64,000 nucleotides of DNA from Silicimonas sp. (GCA_022826385.1 JAJDUZ010000022.1:1-64000); one strand, 5' to 3'; positions 1 through 9,723 are shown, counted from the stretch's first letter. Program-made: numbers and translations. The notes: generated by a model from the sequence alone, not told the origin.

Positions 1-16
1 TTTTTTGCCGCTTGTT

Positions 17-66
17 TTTGGGGGGCTGGGCGCCCGCCCCCCGCGGGGGGCGCTGCCCCCCGCACC
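17..66. repeat. GC-rich palindromic repeat at window start
   Basis: Runs of G and C form nested inverted repeats, including a perfect CCCCCC-GC-GGGGGG at 37-50, followed by GGGGGGCGCTGCCCCCC. It lies upstream of the first gene and resembles the GC palindrome at 37999-38040, so it is probably one copy of a dispersed intergenic family. No gene is visible in bases 1-143. Confidence 0.55.
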
Positions 67-143
67 CCCCGCCGTTTTTCGACCAGGAAGAATGACCGGT
101 TGGGTGTCAAACTCCTGCCGGAATTGCGGAATAGATCGCAGCC

Positions 144-407
144 ATGAGCCTGTCTTTGATTTTTGCTTTCGGCTGGCTGGTGCTGGCCAATGTGACGGGG
201 ATGGTTCCGTCGAAGAAGAAGCATTGGCCGCAAGCCTACGCGCTGATTGCGGTCGGGCTGCCGATTCTGGTCTGGGTGGTCTGGACCGATGGGGTCTGGG
301 CCGCGTTGATCGTCTTCCTTGCGGCCTGTTCCGTTTTGCGCTGGCCCGTGCGGTTCTTCTTGCGCTGGCTGCGGCGGCGCGCCATTGGAGAACGACCCGC
401 GCCTTGA
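144..407 (+). CDS. DUF2484 family small membrane protein
   Basis: This is an 87-residue hydrophobic protein. Three probable membrane helices lie at about residues 3-21, 32-48 and 50-66, separated by a basic loop (SKKKH), and the C-terminal tail is arginine-rich (LRWLRRR). I recognise it as the DUF2484 family. From memory, that family sits next to murB in Rhodobacterales, between murC and murB, but this window does not contain murC. The function is unknown; its position suggests a role linked to cell wall precursor synthesis, which is inference. The ATG at 144 has only a weak ribosome binding site. The gene is followed at once by a dispersed 26-base repeat and then murB. Confidence 0.75.
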   Translation: MSLSLIFAFGWLVLANVTGMVPSKKKHWPQAYALIAVGLPILVWVVWTDGVWAALIVFLAACSVLRWPVRFFLRWLRRRAIGERPAP

Positions 408-418
408 GCCGTTTGGGG

Positions 419-444
419 TTTGCGTATTTCTGAAGAGATGAAGG
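419..444 (+). repeat. 26-base dispersed motif, copy 1
   Basis: The sequence fits TTTGCGTATTT-NN-RAAGAGATGAAGR, which recurs at 22435-22456, 33966-33990 (minus orientation) and 51379-51404. This copy begins 12 bases after the DUF2484 stop codon and lies 52 bases before murB. Its purine-rich end resembles a ribosome binding site. Confidence 0.7.
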
Positions 445-496
445 CGCGGTTTTGATTCAAATTGTGCCGGTCTCGCCGGGATGCTAGCGGGGGGCC

Positions 497-1426
497 ATGG
501 GTGCGGTTTCGGATATCGATGTGCGGGGGCGGCTGGTCGCGGGCTATGACCTCTCGGGTGTGACATGGCTGCGGGTCGGCGGGCCGGCGGACTGGCTGTT
601 CATGCCGAAGGACGTCGACGATCTGGCCGACTTCCTTGCGGCCTTGCCGGCCGAGGTGCCGGTGTTTCCCATGGGGGTCGGCTCGAACCTGATCGTACGC
701 GACGGGGGCGTGCCGGGTGTCGTGATCCGGTTGAGCCGGGCCTTCGCGGGGATCGAGATCGAGGGCAACCGGGTGACAGCCGGTGCGGCGGCGCTGGATG
801 CGCAGGTGGCCAAGGCCGCAGCGGCTGCGGGGCTGGACCTGACATTTCTGCGCACCATTCCGGGCGCCATCGGGGGCGCGGTCCGGATGAATGCCGGATG
901 TTACGGCTCCTATGTTGCCGATCACTTCGTGTCGGCCAACGCGATCCTGCGCGACGGATCGCGGGTGACGTTGACCGCGGATGCGCTGAGTTTCGCCTAT
1001 CGTCGGAGCGCCGTTCCGGAGGGCGCCGTGATCGTTGACGCCACTTTCGAGGCCGAGGCTAGGGACCCCGCCACTTTACATGCCCGGATGGACGATCAGT
1101 TGGCCAAGCGTGATGCGACGCAGCCGACGAAGGACCTGACCGCAGGGTCGACCTTTCGCAACCCCGCCGGGTTTTCCTCGACCGGCCGGGCAGATGACAG
1201 CCACGACCTCAAGGCGTGGTCGGTGATCGATGCTGCCGGTCTGCGGGGGGCCATGCGCGGGGGCGCGCAGATGTCGCCCAAGCATCCCAACTTCCTGGTC
1301 AACACCGGCACCGCCACGGCGGCCGATCTGGAAGGTCTGGGCGAAGAGGTGCGGGAAAGGGTGTTCGCGCATTCGGGAATCAGGTTAGAATGGGAAATCA
1401 TGCGCGTCGGCAAACCGGCGTCTTGA
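497..1426 (+). CDS. murB: UDP-N-acetylenolpyruvoylglucosamine reductase MurB
   Basis: MurB is a cytoplasmic FAD enzyme that reduces UDP-GlcNAc-enolpyruvate to UDP-MurNAc with NADPH, the second committed step of peptidoglycan precursor synthesis. The 309-residue length is typical of the short type II form. FAD-binding motifs are visible: [12 protein letters not shown] at about 60-71 and [17 protein letters not shown] at 121-137. The AGSTFRNP segment at 216-223 carries the catalytic serine that protonates the intermediate, and SPKHPNF follows near residue 258. The ATG at 497 follows a G-rich stretch. The order DUF2484-murB-ddl-ftsQ-ftsA-ftsZ is a standard dcw arrangement, so transcription from upstream mur genes is likely. 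Confidence 0.96.
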   Translation: MGAVSDIDVRGRLVAGYDLSGVTWLRVGGPADWLFMPKDVDDLADFLAALPAEVPVFPMGVGSNLIVRDGGVPGVVIRLSRAFAGIEIEGNRVTAGAAALDAQVAKAAAAAGLDLTFLRTIPGAIGGAVRMNAGCYGSYVADHFVSANAILRDGSRVTLTADALSFAYRRSAVPEGAVIVDATFEAEARDPATLHARMDDQLAKRDATQPTKDLTAGSTFRNPAGFSSTGRADDSHDLKAWSVIDAAGLRGAMRGGAQMSPKHPNFLVNTGTATAADLEGLGEEVRERVFAHSGIRLEWEIMRVGKPAS

Positions 1427-1483
1427 GGCAGAGAACGAAAACGCACGGGCGCAAAGCCCGGCAGTACACAGGTAAACCCGGGA

Positions 1484-2398
1484 ATGTCGAGCAGGGCAAA
1501 CCCGACAGTGACGGTCCTTCTGGGCGGACCCTCGGCCGAGCGCGAGGTGTCCTTGTCCACCGGGCGCGAATGCGCCGCCGCACTGCGGGAGGCAGGATAT
1601 GAGGTCATCGAACTGGACGCGGGCGCCGATCTGGCCGCACGCCTGACCGAGGCACGGCCCGATGTGGTGTTCAACGCGCTTCACGGACGCTGGGGCGAGG
1701 ATGGCTGCGCGCAGGGCATCCTTGAGTGGCTGCGTATTCCTTATTCGCATTCCGGCGTGCTGGCCTCGGCTTTGGCGATGGACAAGACGCGCTCGAAAGC
1801 GGTGTTTGCGGAAGCTGGCATTCCTGTGGTGCCCTCGGAGATCCGGGCCAAGGCCGAGATCGCGGCCGCGCATGTGATGGACCCGCCTTACGTGGTGAAG
1901 CCAAACAATGAGGGCTCGTCGGTCGGCATTTATATCGTGGGCGAGGCCGCGAACGGTCCGCCGAAAATTGCTGAAGACATGCCCGAGCAGCTGATGGTCG
2001 AGGCCTATGTGCCGGGGCGCGAGTTGACGGTCACGGTCATGGGCGACCGGGCGCTTTGCGTGACCGAGATCGTGACCGACGGCTGGTACGACTATCATGC
2101 CAAATACGCGACCGGTGGGTCGCACCACGTTCTGCCTGCGGATATTCCCGACGAAATCACCGAGGCCTGCCTTGCCCATGCGGCGACCGCGCACCGGGTT
2201 CTGGGCTGTCGGGGTGTGAGCCGCACGGACTTCCGCTGGGACGACACGCGCGGGCTTCAGGGCCTCGTGGCGCTTGAGACCAACACGCAGCCCGGTATGA
2301 CGCCGACCTCGCTGGTGCCCGAGCAGGCGGCGCATGTGGGCATCAGTTTCCCCGAGCTCTGCGACTGGATCGTAAAGGATGCGTCATGCGACCGATGA
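1484..2398 (+). CDS. ddl: D-alanine--D-alanine ligase
   Basis: Ddl is a cytoplasmic ATP-grasp enzyme that joins two D-alanines for the pentapeptide stem. At 304 residues it matches the DdlB type. Visible features are the N-terminal [10 protein letters not shown] (14-23), HGRWGEDG (67-74), the ATP-grasp core around [12 protein letters not shown] (about 137-148), and the metal-binding end RTDFRW ... [19 protein letters not shown]. It starts 57 bases after murB, with no strong ribosome binding site before the ATG at 1484. A small hairpin-like sequence (CGGGC-GCAAA-GCCCG) lies in the gap. Its last codons overlap ftsQ by 13 bases, which suggests translational coupling. Confidence 0.96.
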   Translation: MSSRANPTVTVLLGGPSAEREVSLSTGRECAAALREAGYEVIELDAGADLAARLTEARPDVVFNALHGRWGEDGCAQGILEWLRIPYSHSGVLASALAMDKTRSKAVFAEAGIPVVPSEIRAKAEIAAAHVMDPPYVVKPNNEGSSVGIYIVGEAANGPPKIAEDMPEQLMVEAYVPGRELTVTVMGDRALCVTEIVTDGWYDYHAKYATGGSHHVLPADIPDEITEACLAHAATAHRVLGCRGVSRTDFRWDDTRGLQGLVALETNTQPGMTPTSLVPEQAAHVGISFPELCDWIVKDASCDR

Positions 2399-3246
2399 GA
2401 GACCCGGCCCCCTCGCGCCTTGCCTACAAGCTCAACCGGCTGATGATGCGGCGGGGGACGAAACTCTTTCTGAGGTTCGGCCTGCCTGTCCTGATCCTCG
2501 CCGCCGGGGCGGCGTTTTGGGCGTCGGACCCGTTGCGGGTCGAAGCGGCCAAGGACCGGGTGGCCGAGATGAAACGGCAGGTTCAGGAACGTCCCGAGTT
2601 CATGGTGCGCCTGATGGCGGTCGAAGACGCGTCGTCCGCCGTCGGTGCCGATATTCGCGAAGTGCTGTCGCTGGATTTCCCGATTTCGTCCTTTGATCTC
2701 GACCTTGATGATCTGCGTGATCGGGTCGAGGGGTTGGACGCGGTCGCCAGCGCCTCGGTTCAGGTCAAAAGCGGCGGCGTGCTGACCGTGACGGTGACCG
2801 AGCGCGTGCCGGTGGCGGTCTGGCGGTCGGGCGATGGGTTGCAGTTGATCGATGCCGAAGGCCACCGCGTCGTGGGGCTTGCCAGTCGGGTCGAGCGCCC
2901 CGAGTTGCCGTTGGTGGTTGGGCTTGGGGCCGACGCGGCGGTTGATGAAGCGTTGGAGCTTTACGCGGCCAGCGCGCCGCTGATGGAGCGGCTTCGCGGG
3001 TTCCTGCGGGTGGGCGAACGGCGTTGGGACGTGGTGCTGACGCGCGATCAGCGGATCATGTTGCCGGAAGAGGGGGCGCTGCAGGCTTTGCAGAAAGTCA
3101 TGGCGTTGGATGTCGCGCAGGATCTTCTGGCGCGGGATTTGGCGGCGATTGATTTTCGCAACCCGCAGCGCCCGGTTTTGCGGCGCGGCACGAGCGGCAT
3201 CGAAGGGCTGTTCGAAACGGATTTCATATTGGGCGAGGGTGAGTAG
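2386..3246 (+). CDS. ftsQ: Cell division protein FtsQ
   Basis: FtsQ is a bitopic inner-membrane divisome protein linking early and late division proteins. The 286-residue product has a basic cytoplasmic N-terminus, one membrane helix at about 28-47 ([20 protein letters not shown]), and a periplasmic POTRA domain at about 65-145 containing [13 protein letters not shown] and [12 protein letters not shown], followed by the beta domain. The ATG at 2386 lies inside ddl in a different frame, a compact dcw arrangement. Three bases separate its stop from ftsA. Assignment rests on domain order and context, because FtsQ sequences are poorly conserved. Confidence 0.93.
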   Translation: MRPMRDPAPSRLAYKLNRLMMRRGTKLFLRFGLPVLILAAGAAFWASDPLRVEAAKDRVAEMKRQVQERPEFMVRLMAVEDASSAVGADIREVLSLDFPISSFDLDLDDLRDRVEGLDAVASASVQVKSGGVLTVTVTERVPVAVWRSGDGLQLIDAEGHRVVGLASRVERPELPLVVGLGADAAVDEALELYAASAPLMERLRGFLRVGERRWDVVLTRDQRIMLPEEGALQALQKVMALDVAQDLLARDLAAIDFRNPQRPVLRRGTSGIEGLFETDFILGEGE

Positions 3247-3249
3247 GGC

Positions 3250-4584
3250 ATGAGCGAACTATACGAGGCACAACGCGCGATGCGGGCCATGCGGCGCGCG
3301 GCGATCCAGCGGGGCGTGGTTGCCATTCTCGACGTGGGCACGTCGAAAATCGCCTGTCTGGTCCTGCGCTTTGATGCACGTGAACGTGTGTCCGAAGGCG
3401 AGGGCATCGGCGCCATGGCCGGGCAGACGCAGTTCCGGGTGATCGGCGCGGCCACGACGCGCTCGCGTGGGATCCAGTTGGGCGAGACCTGCGCGTTGCA
3501 GGAAACCGAACGCGCCATTCGGACGGCGGTTCAGGCGGCGCAGAAGATGGCCAATACACGGGTGGACCACGTGATCGCCTGTCTCTCGGGCGGGCAGCCG
3601 CGGTCATACGGGCTGGCGGGAATCGTGAATGTCGAAACAGATGTCGTGACCGAGACGGATGTGGCGCGCGTGCTGGCGGCTTGCGATGTGCCGGATTACG
3701 GGGTCGAGCGCGAAGTGCTGCATGCACAGCCGGTAAACTTCGCGTTGGATCATCGATCTGGACTGATCGATCCGCGCGATCAGATTGGCCAGCGACTGGC
3801 CTGCGACATGCACATGCTGACCGTCGACCGGGCGGTGATCGAGAACCTGATCTATTGCCTGAAGCGGTGCGATCTGGAACTCGCGGGTTTGGCGAACTCG
3901 GCTTATGCCTCGGGCATGGCGGCTTTGGTGGAAGACGAGCAGGAGCTTGGGGCGGCCTGTATCGATATGGGCGGCGGCACGACGGGCCTGTCGATCTTCA
4001 TGAAGAAGCACATGATCTATGCCGATGCCGTCCGGCTGGGTGGTGCGCATGTGACGCAGGACATCTCGAAAGGTCTGCAGGTTTCGATGGCGCAGGCCGA
4101 GCGGATCAAGACATTCCACGGTGGCGTGGTGGCCACCGGCATGGACGACCGCGAGATGATCGAGATTGGCGGCGAAACCGGTGACTGGGAGCACGACCGG
4201 CGCACGGTGAGCCGGGCCGAGTTGATCGGGATCATTCGTCCGCGGATCGAGGAAATTCTGGAAGAAGTGCGTCAACGTCTGGACGCGGCGGGGTTCGAGC
4301 ACCTGCCGTCGCAGCAGATCGTGCTGACGGGCGGGGCCAGCCAAATTCCGGGTCTGGATATCCTTGCGCCGAAGATCCTTGGCCAGCAGGTTCGGGTCGG
4401 GCGGCCGTTGCGTGTTCATGGACTTCCGCAGGCGGCGACGGGTTCGGCGTTTGCGAGTGCCGTTGGCCTGTCGCTCTTTGCGGCGCACCCGCAGGATGAA
4501 TGGTGGGATTTCGAGGCGCCGTCCGAGTTGGGCGCACCGCGGTCACTGAGGCGCGCGGTGAAGTGGTTCAAGGACAATTGGTGA
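3250..4584 (+). CDS. ftsA: Cell division protein FtsA
   Basis: FtsA is an actin-like ATPase that tethers FtsZ filaments to the inner membrane. The 444-residue sequence has the actin-fold phosphate loops: ILDVGTSKIACLV near residue 26, CIDMGGGTTGLSIF near 237, and LTGGASQIPGL near 359. It ends with the amphipathic membrane-targeting helix RRAVKWFKDNW. About 20 extra N-terminal residues, rich in Arg and Ala, precede the ATPase core. It follows ftsQ directly and is separated from ftsZ by a 426-base leader, so ftsZ probably has its own promoters. Confidence 0.96.
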   Translation: MSELYEAQRAMRAMRRAAIQRGVVAILDVGTSKIACLVLRFDARERVSEGEGIGAMAGQTQFRVIGAATTRSRGIQLGETCALQETERAIRTAVQAAQKMANTRVDHVIACLSGGQPRSYGLAGIVNVETDVVTETDVARVLAACDVPDYGVEREVLHAQPVNFALDHRSGLIDPRDQIGQRLACDMHMLTVDRAVIENLIYCLKRCDLELAGLANSAYASGMAALVEDEQELGAACIDMGGGTTGLSIFMKKHMIYADAVRLGGAHVTQDISKGLQVSMAQAERIKTFHGGVVATGMDDREMIEIGGETGDWEHDRRTVSRAELIGIIRPRIEEILEEVRQRLDAAGFEHLPSQQIVLTGGASQIPGLDILAPKILGQQVRVGRPLRVHGLPQAATGSAFASAVGLSLFAAHPQDEWWDFEAPSELGAPRSLRRAVKWFKDNW

Positions 4585-5010
4585 GTGTCAGATCTCGGGC
4601 CGTAGGCGTGCGGTCAAACTCCGCCGACGGGTCCGATTTCGCGCGACGGCTTCAACCGAATCTGTTAAGTTATCCACAAGGCTCTAAAAAGAGCCACGAG
4701 GCGGCGAGCAGGTCCCTCAAGATGTAGAACACAACCTTAGCGTGCGCGATTTTCGCGGACAATTGGGTGAATTCTGTGAAGATTGTGCGCTAACCCCGCG
4801 ACAAACCACAGGATATTGAAAGTCGAGCTACATCCTGCCGAGGGCCGACAAAAAAACGCCATATTTCGTGGTTTCGGGGTCGAATCGGGGTGACCTGAAG
4901 ACGGTTATTGAGTAACGTCACGACACCCCAATTACGGCCCGCAGAGCCGGGACAGCAAAGCGCCTCTGCCCGGTGGCGTGCACAAAAACGAGATACAGGC
5001 GGAAGAACCC
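4585..5010 (+). promoter_or_regulatory. Long ftsA-ftsZ intergenic region, probable ftsZ promoter region
   Basis: This is the longest gene-free stretch in the window (426 bases). I see no credible small gene in it. It holds a perfect DnaA box (4670-4678), a small hairpin GGCTCT-AAAA-AGAGCC directly after it (4680-4695), and two GAATC sites (4658-4662 and 4882-4886) of the GANTC type methylated by CcrM in alphaproteobacteria. In Caulobacter, ftsZ is controlled by DnaA, CtrA and CcrM methylation. I found no full TTAA-N7-TTAA CtrA site here. I cannot place the -35 and -10 elements with confidence. Confidence 0.6.
4670..4678 (+). promoter_or_regulatory. Perfect DnaA box (TTATCCACA) upstream of ftsZ
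   Basis: The nonamer TTATCCACA is identical to the high-affinity DnaA box. It lies 332 bases before the ftsZ start codon in a gene-free region. A second perfect nonamer in reverse orientation occurs at 44675-44683 before a peptidoglycan carboxypeptidase gene. DnaA control of ftsZ is known in Caulobacter; function here is inferred. Confidence 0.55.
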
Positions 5011-6525
5011 ATGTTGAATTTGACGATGCCGACCCATGAAGAGTTAAAGCCCAGGATCACCGTTTTCGGTGTCGGGGGCGCCGGCGGAAACGCCGTGGAC
5101 AACATGATCGAGAAGAAGCTGGAAGGGGTCGAGTTCGTGATTGCGAACACCGATGCCCAGGCGCTTCAACAGTCGAACGCTTCCACCAAAATCCAGATGG
5201 GCGTGAAGGTCACCGAAGGTTTGGGAGCCGGAGCGCGCCCGTCGGTTGGCGCCGCCGCTGCCGAGGAAACGATTGAGGAGATCGTGGATCATCTCGCTGG
5301 CGCACACATGTGCTTCATCACTGCCGGCATGGGCGGCGGAACCGGCACGGGCGCGGCGCCGATCATTGCGCAAGCTGCCCGCGAATTGGGCGTGCTGACC
5401 GTGGGTGTCGTCACCAAGCCCTTCCAGTTTGAAGGCGCCAAGCGGATGCGTCAGGCGGAAGAGGGCGTTGAAGCTCTGCAGCGGATGGTTGACACGCTGA
5501 TCATCATTCCGAACCAGAACCTGTTCCGTCTGGCCAACGAGAAGACGACCTTCACCGAGGCGTTCTCGATGGCGGACGACGTTCTGCACCAAGGCGTGAA
5601 GGGCGTGACCGACCTGATGGTGCGGCCCGGCCTGATCAACCTCGACTTTGCCGATGTCCGCGCCGTGATGGACGAGATGGGTAAAGCGATGATGGGCACC
5701 GGCGAGGCCGACGGCGACGATCGCGCTGTTCAGGCTGCCGAGAAGGCCATCGCCAACCCGCTGCTGGACGAGATCAGCCTGAAAGGCGCCAAGGGCGTGC
5801 TGATCAACATCACCGGCGGTGACGACCTGACGCTGTTCGAGCTTGACGAAGCGGCGAACCGTATTCGCGAGGAGGTCGATCCCGACGCCAACATCATCGT
5901 CGGCTCGACGATGGAGGCCGAGATGTCTGGCAAGATGCGCGTCAGCGTTGTGGCGACCGGCATTGATGCCGAGGTCGCCGCTGCATCGCCGACGGCCCGC
6001 ACATCGGCCGTTCAGGCCGTGTCCTCGCAACCGGCACCGCGCCCTGCACCCGCGCCTGTCGCGCAGCCGGTCGTGGCCGAGGCGCCGCAGCCGATGGTGG
6101 AGGAGCCGAGCCTTCTCGAACGGATGGAGCCGCAGCAGGCCACAGATGATGGTTTGCCGCCGCCGGCCTATCAGCCCGCACCTGCGCCGCAGCAGCCTGT
6201 TGAAGCTGTTGGTCGTCCGGCACCGGGCACACCGACGCCCGAGGCGATCGCGCGTCTGGAACGGCTGACCGGTCGCGCGCCCGGGACGATGGCGAACCAT
6301 GCACCGACCCGCGCGAGCTACACACAACAGCCAGCGCCGCAGCCGGCGCCCGAACAGGAACGCCCGCGTTTCGGCATCAACACCTTGATCAACAGAATGT
6401 CAGGTGGTGCCGGTGACCCGGTGCGTCAGCAGCCGCCGCTCAGCCGTGACGCGGGTCAGCCAGAGCTGTCAGAAGATCAGGAACGGATTGAAATTCCAGC
6501 GTTTTTGCGACGTCAGGCAAACTGA
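5011..6525 (+). CDS. ftsZ: Cell division protein FtsZ
   Basis: FtsZ is the tubulin-like GTPase that forms the Z ring. I chose the ATG at 5011 ([15 protein letters not shown]), which has the purine-rich GGCGGAAGAA just before it. An in-frame GTG at 4978 would add 11 residues. The product is 504 residues. The GTPase core holds [21 protein letters not shown] and the tubulin signature [11 protein letters not shown] long Pro/Ala/Gln-rich linker follows from about residue 320 to 490, longer than in enterobacteria but usual in alphaproteobacteria. The C-terminal peptide [10 protein letters not shown], which binds FtsA and other tethers, is intact. A rho-independent terminator follows. Confidence 0.97.
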   Translation: MLNLTMPTHEELKPRITVFGVGGAGGNAVDNMIEKKLEGVEFVIANTDAQALQQSNASTKIQMGVKVTEGLGAGARPSVGAAAAEETIEEIVDHLAGAHMCFITAGMGGGTGTGAAPIIAQAARELGVLTVGVVTKPFQFEGAKRMRQAEEGVEALQRMVDTLIIIPNQNLFRLANEKTTFTEAFSMADDVLHQGVKGVTDLMVRPGLINLDFADVRAVMDEMGKAMMGTGEADGDDRAVQAAEKAIANPLLDEISLKGAKGVLINITGGDDLTLFELDEAANRIREEVDPDANIIVGSTMEAEMSGKMRVSVVATGIDAEVAAASPTARTSAVQAVSSQPAPRPAPAPVAQPVVAEAPQPMVEEPSLLERMEPQQATDDGLPPPAYQPAPAPQQPVEAVGRPAPGTPTPEAIARLERLTGRAPGTMANHAPTRASYTQQPAPQPAPEQERPRFGINTLINRMSGGAGDPVRQQPPLSRDAGQPELSEDQERIEIPAFLRRQAN

Positions 6526-6550
6526 CGTGCGAAACCGTTTCACTCCCTGT

Positions 6551-6579
6551 GGGCCGGCGCAAGCTGGCCCTTTCTTTTT
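6551..6579 (+). terminator. Rho-independent terminator after ftsZ
   Basis: The stem GGGCCGGC-GCAA-GCTGGCCC contains one G-T pair and is followed by TTTCTTTTT. It lies 26 bases after the ftsZ stop, so it should end the dcw transcript and isolate the next cassette. The bases from 6580 to 6751 hold no gene I can support. Confidence 0.85.
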
Positions 6580-6751
6580 CCGACATGGCAACAGTCGGTC
6601 ACAGAATCCGTCTTCTTGTAAAGCTTTCAAACAATTGTCGACGTACGCCACAAATATGCCCTGAATAGAGCCGTACTTTCGACAAGCTCCCTAACGACAA
6701 CTGAAGCCGGTGCAGTTTGTGCCAGTTGGTTTCTTGAACGAAGGGGAAGTC

Positions 6752-8506
6752 ATGTTCAGGAGTGGATTCATTGGGTCGCGCGTAGCGCGCTTTCACAAGG
6801 ATGAAGAGGGATCCCTCATCATCTTTTCGATGTTCATCTTTCTTACCATGATCATCTTCGGCGGGATCGCCGTTGATCTCATGCTGTATGAGAACCGTCG
6901 GACGCATGTGCAGAATTCAACTGACCGCGCGGTGCTCGCGGCGGCCAACATCAAGCAGACCGTCCCGGCCAAGGAAGTGGTTAAGGACTACCTTGCCAAG
7001 GTCGGTATCGAGGTTGATGACGACGACATCGACGTGCAGCAGGTTGGCACGATGCCGGTTGTGACCGGTCGTCAGGTGTCGGTCAAAGTCGACGCGCAAT
7101 CGCCCACTATTCTTATGAACATGATCGGTATCGACTGGCTCCCCTACGGTGCGGTATCCGAAGCGGAACAGTCGGTGAACGACGTCGAGGTCTCGCTTGT
7201 GCTCGACATTTCGGGCTCGATGGGCAGCCCGGCCAGCAAGCTGACGAACATGCAAAACGCTGCGACCGACTTCGTAGAAGGCGTTCTGGAAGGTGCGGAG
7301 GACAACCGCGTTTCAGTGTCGCTGGTGCCGTACTCGACGCAGGTCTCGGCGGGTCCCGAGCTGATCCAGCGGATCACGACCGAGCATAACCATGACTACT
7401 CGCATTGCGTGAATTTCGAGCCGGAAGACTTTGAAACAACAGCGATTCATCGCTGGCGTCCAAAGGTCGACGACGACGGAGAACTTGTCGAAGATAGCGA
7501 CGGCAACCCGGTCTATGAGCCGATTCCGCTGTCGCAAACCGCAAGTTTCGACCCTTGGGCCGGTTGGAACTCGCGCAGCCGCTATTACTCGGTCTGCCGC
7601 GAAGAGAGTTATGTCGACATTCTTCCCTGGTCAAACAGCATCACCGATCTGACCACACGCATCGACGCATTCACGGCAAGCGGCAACACGTCGATTGACG
7701 TCGCCATGAAGTGGGCAACGGCCTTACTGGACCCGTCGATGAATGACGCTCTGAATTCTCTGAAGGACGACACCACGGACGGGATCGACATTGATCCGGA
7801 ATTCGCTGTGCGGCCGCGCGATCATACGTATCCTGACGTCCTCAAGTTCATCGTTCTGATGACAGACGGCATCAACACAACCCAGTACACGATCGACGAA
7901 GCTCTGAAAGAGGGCATGAGCAACATGTTCTGGGATTACAACGACCACTGGATGGAGGTCGATAACGGGTCTGGTGGCTACGATTACTGGAACCTGGATG
8001 ATCGTTGCTGGCACTACGAAGACCGCAACACGTGCAACGAGACGCGCGTGCCGGATGAAGACACGCGTTTGACCAACCTCGAGATGTGGAACGACATGCG
8101 GATGCGGTGGCGCGCCTATAACGGCTTCTATCGCCGGACATGGTCGGCCCCGGACTACTACAACGCTTTGGGCGGCTACAATGCGCCATACGATCAGGGA
8201 CCGCGCATTCCGATCCATGCTCGCACCGTGGATGAGCCGCGCCACGATACGGCCAACGAGCTTGATCCCTATTTCGACGCGAATGTCGACACCAAGGACA
8301 AGCGTCTGGACGCGATCTGCACAAAGGCCAAGGCTGCTGGTGTCGTGGTGTTCACCATCGGGTTCGAAGTGACCGACGCGTCGGCCGAGATCATGGAGAA
8401 GTGCGCGTCGTCCGACCAGCATTTCTATCGGGTGAACGGTGAAGACATCCAGTATGCCTTCGCGTCCATCAAGAACCAGATCAATCAGCTGAAGTTGACG
8501 CAATGA
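6752..8506 (+). CDS. TadG-like pilus assembly protein with von Willebrand A domain
   Basis: The 584-residue protein begins with a basic segment and one hydrophobic helix (about 20-43, SLIIFSMFIFLTMIIFGGIA) preceded by EEG, the Tad-type class III signal arrangement. Next comes the putative Flp pilus-assembly region VDLMLYENRR ... DRAVLAAA. A von Willebrand A domain starts near residue 147 with a complete MIDAS motif DISGSMGS (152-159) and a later TDG (about 370). A Trp/Tyr/Asp-rich insertion of about 130 residues (roughly 385-510) interrupts the domain before VVFTIGFEV. The ATG at 6752 has AAGGGGAAG before it. The C-terminus overlaps the next gene by ATGA. It probably acts at the cell surface; no tadA, tadB or tadC genes are present in the window. 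Confidence 0.85.
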   Translation: MFRSGFIGSRVARFHKDEEGSLIIFSMFIFLTMIIFGGIAVDLMLYENRRTHVQNSTDRAVLAAANIKQTVPAKEVVKDYLAKVGIEVDDDDIDVQQVGTMPVVTGRQVSVKVDAQSPTILMNMIGIDWLPYGAVSEAEQSVNDVEVSLVLDISGSMGSPASKLTNMQNAATDFVEGVLEGAEDNRVSVSLVPYSTQVSAGPELIQRITTEHNHDYSHCVNFEPEDFETTAIHRWRPKVDDDGELVEDSDGNPVYEPIPLSQTASFDPWAGWNSRSRYYSVCREESYVDILPWSNSITDLTTRIDAFTASGNTSIDVAMKWATALLDPSMNDALNSLKDDTTDGIDIDPEFAVRPRDHTYPDVLKFIVLMTDGINTTQYTIDEALKEGMSNMFWDYNDHWMEVDNGSGGYDYWNLDDRCWHYEDRNTCNETRVPDEDTRLTNLEMWNDMRMRWRAYNGFYRRTWSAPDYYNALGGYNAPYDQGPRIPIHARTVDEPRHDTANELDPYFDANVDTKDKRLDAICTKAKAAGVVVFTIGFEVTDASAEIMEKCASSDQHFYRVNGEDIQYAFASIKNQINQLKLTQ

Positions 8507-9054
8507 TTGGATATGCAAAGAAAATCGGTCAAAGGCTGCGCGCCTTTGGCCTGGGTGAAGGCGGTGTCGCCACGGTCGAATTTGTCGTGGTCTTCCCGTT
8601 CTTCGTAACGGTATTCCTGTCGGCCTATGAAGTCGCGATCATGAACATTCGCGCGGTCATGCTTGAGCGCGCCATGGACATCGCCGTCCGGGATATTCGG
8701 ATCAATGGCTGGAAGGATGACATTGCGCATGACGACGTGCGCTACAAGATCTGTGAGTCAGCGATGCTGATCCCGGATTGTCTGGACGTCACCAAGATCG
8801 AGCTGACACGCGTCGATCGCGACACATGGACAACCAATCTTGAAATGACCAGCGACTGTCAGGATCGTGAAGACGAAATCAAGCCGCCGAAGAACTTTTC
8901 GAACGGTACCGAGAACGACTTCATGCTGATCCGCGTCTGTTCGGTCGCCGACGCCGTGTTCCCGACCTTCGGAGTCGGGCGCAGTATCCCGAAGGATGAG
9001 AAGGGCGGTTACGTGCTGATCGCCAGTTCGGCCTTCGTCAACGAACCTCAGTAA
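8503..9054 (+). CDS. TadE-like minor pilin family protein
   Basis: This 183-residue protein has the TadE pattern: a short cytoplasmic N-terminus, then GGVATVEFVVVFPFFVTVFLSAY (about 20-42). Here a glutamate after the Gly-rich turn enters a single hydrophobic helix, as in pseudopilins cut by a TadV/CpaA-type peptidase. The rest is extracytoplasmic and contains four cysteines that could form disulfides (KICESA, PDCLDV, SDCQDR, VCSVAD). The start codon overlaps the TadG-like stop (ATGA), so the two are probably co-translated. The specific partner and function are unknown. Confidence 0.82.
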   Translation: MIGYAKKIGQRLRAFGLGEGGVATVEFVVVFPFFVTVFLSAYEVAIMNIRAVMLERAMDIAVRDIRINGWKDDIAHDDVRYKICESAMLIPDCLDVTKIELTRVDRDTWTTNLEMTSDCQDREDEIKPPKNFSNGTENDFMLIRVCSVADAVFPTFGVGRSIPKDEKGGYVLIASSAFVNEPQ

Positions 9055-9071
9055 CCCGGAAGGACAAGAAC

Positions 9072-9689
9072 ATGTTGATCAATCGTCTGTTCCGGAACTT
9101 CATACGCGACGAACGCGGCAGCTTTTCGGTCGAAGCCATTCTGATGTTCCCCCTCTTGGTTTGGGGGTTCATGGCGATGTACGTCTTTTTCGAAGGTCTT
9201 CGTGAAAGCAACATCAACCTGAAGGCCACCTATACGATCGCAGACGTGCTGTCGCGCGAGACCGAGGAAATCAGCCAGACCTATATCAACAACATGAACA
9301 CCATCTATGCGTGGCTTGCCCGATCGGACGATGAGCCGAAGCTGCGGATGACGGTGGTCACGTATGATGCAGCGTCGGACTCGCATTTGCTTTATTGCTC
9401 GCTTGCAGATGGCAAGGAAGAGATGGTGCAGGAATGGGTGCCCGTGAACGTCACGCCCCATGTGCCGATCATGGCCGATCAGGCTAGCGCGATCGTCATT
9501 GAAACCTGGGTTACATATCATCCGATCATGGACACGCCGATCCTGCCGATCGGGCTGAATGATACCGAGATCTACAACATCGTCGTGACCGCTCCGCGCT
9601 TCACCGACCAGCTTAAATGCGAAGGCATGGGTGACGGCACGGGGTCGGAACATAATGACAATGTGAACGAGGATGACCAGGCTCTCTGA
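9072..9689 (+). CDS. TadE-like minor pilin family protein, second copy
   Basis: At 205 residues, this starts with a basic segment and DERGSFSVEAILMFPLLVW followed by GFMAMYVFFEG (about 14-42), the TadE signal and membrane helix. The remaining domain is predicted outside the membrane and ends in an acidic, low-complexity tail (EHNDNVNEDDQAL). An AGGACAAGAAC ribosome binding site precedes the ATG at 9072, 17 bases after the preceding gene. The three genes form one transcription unit closed by the terminator at 9724. The C-terminal acidic tail is unusual for TadE. Confidence 0.8.
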   Translation: MLINRLFRNFIRDERGSFSVEAILMFPLLVWGFMAMYVFFEGLRESNINLKATYTIADVLSRETEEISQTYINNMNTIYAWLARSDDEPKLRMTVVTYDAASDSHLLYCSLADGKEEMVQEWVPVNVTPHVPIMADQASAIVIETWVTYHPIMDTPILPIGLNDTEIYNIVVTAPRFTDQLKCEGMGDGTGSEHNDNVNEDDQAL

Positions 9690-9723
9690 GCGATTCTCCA
9701 CTAAAACGAATCACGAAAGCAAG

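Noticed and set aside
6752-9689. Complete Tad pilus locus
   Set aside because: No ATPase, inner-membrane platform, secretin or prepilin peptidase is present; only minor-pilin type proteins can be claimed.
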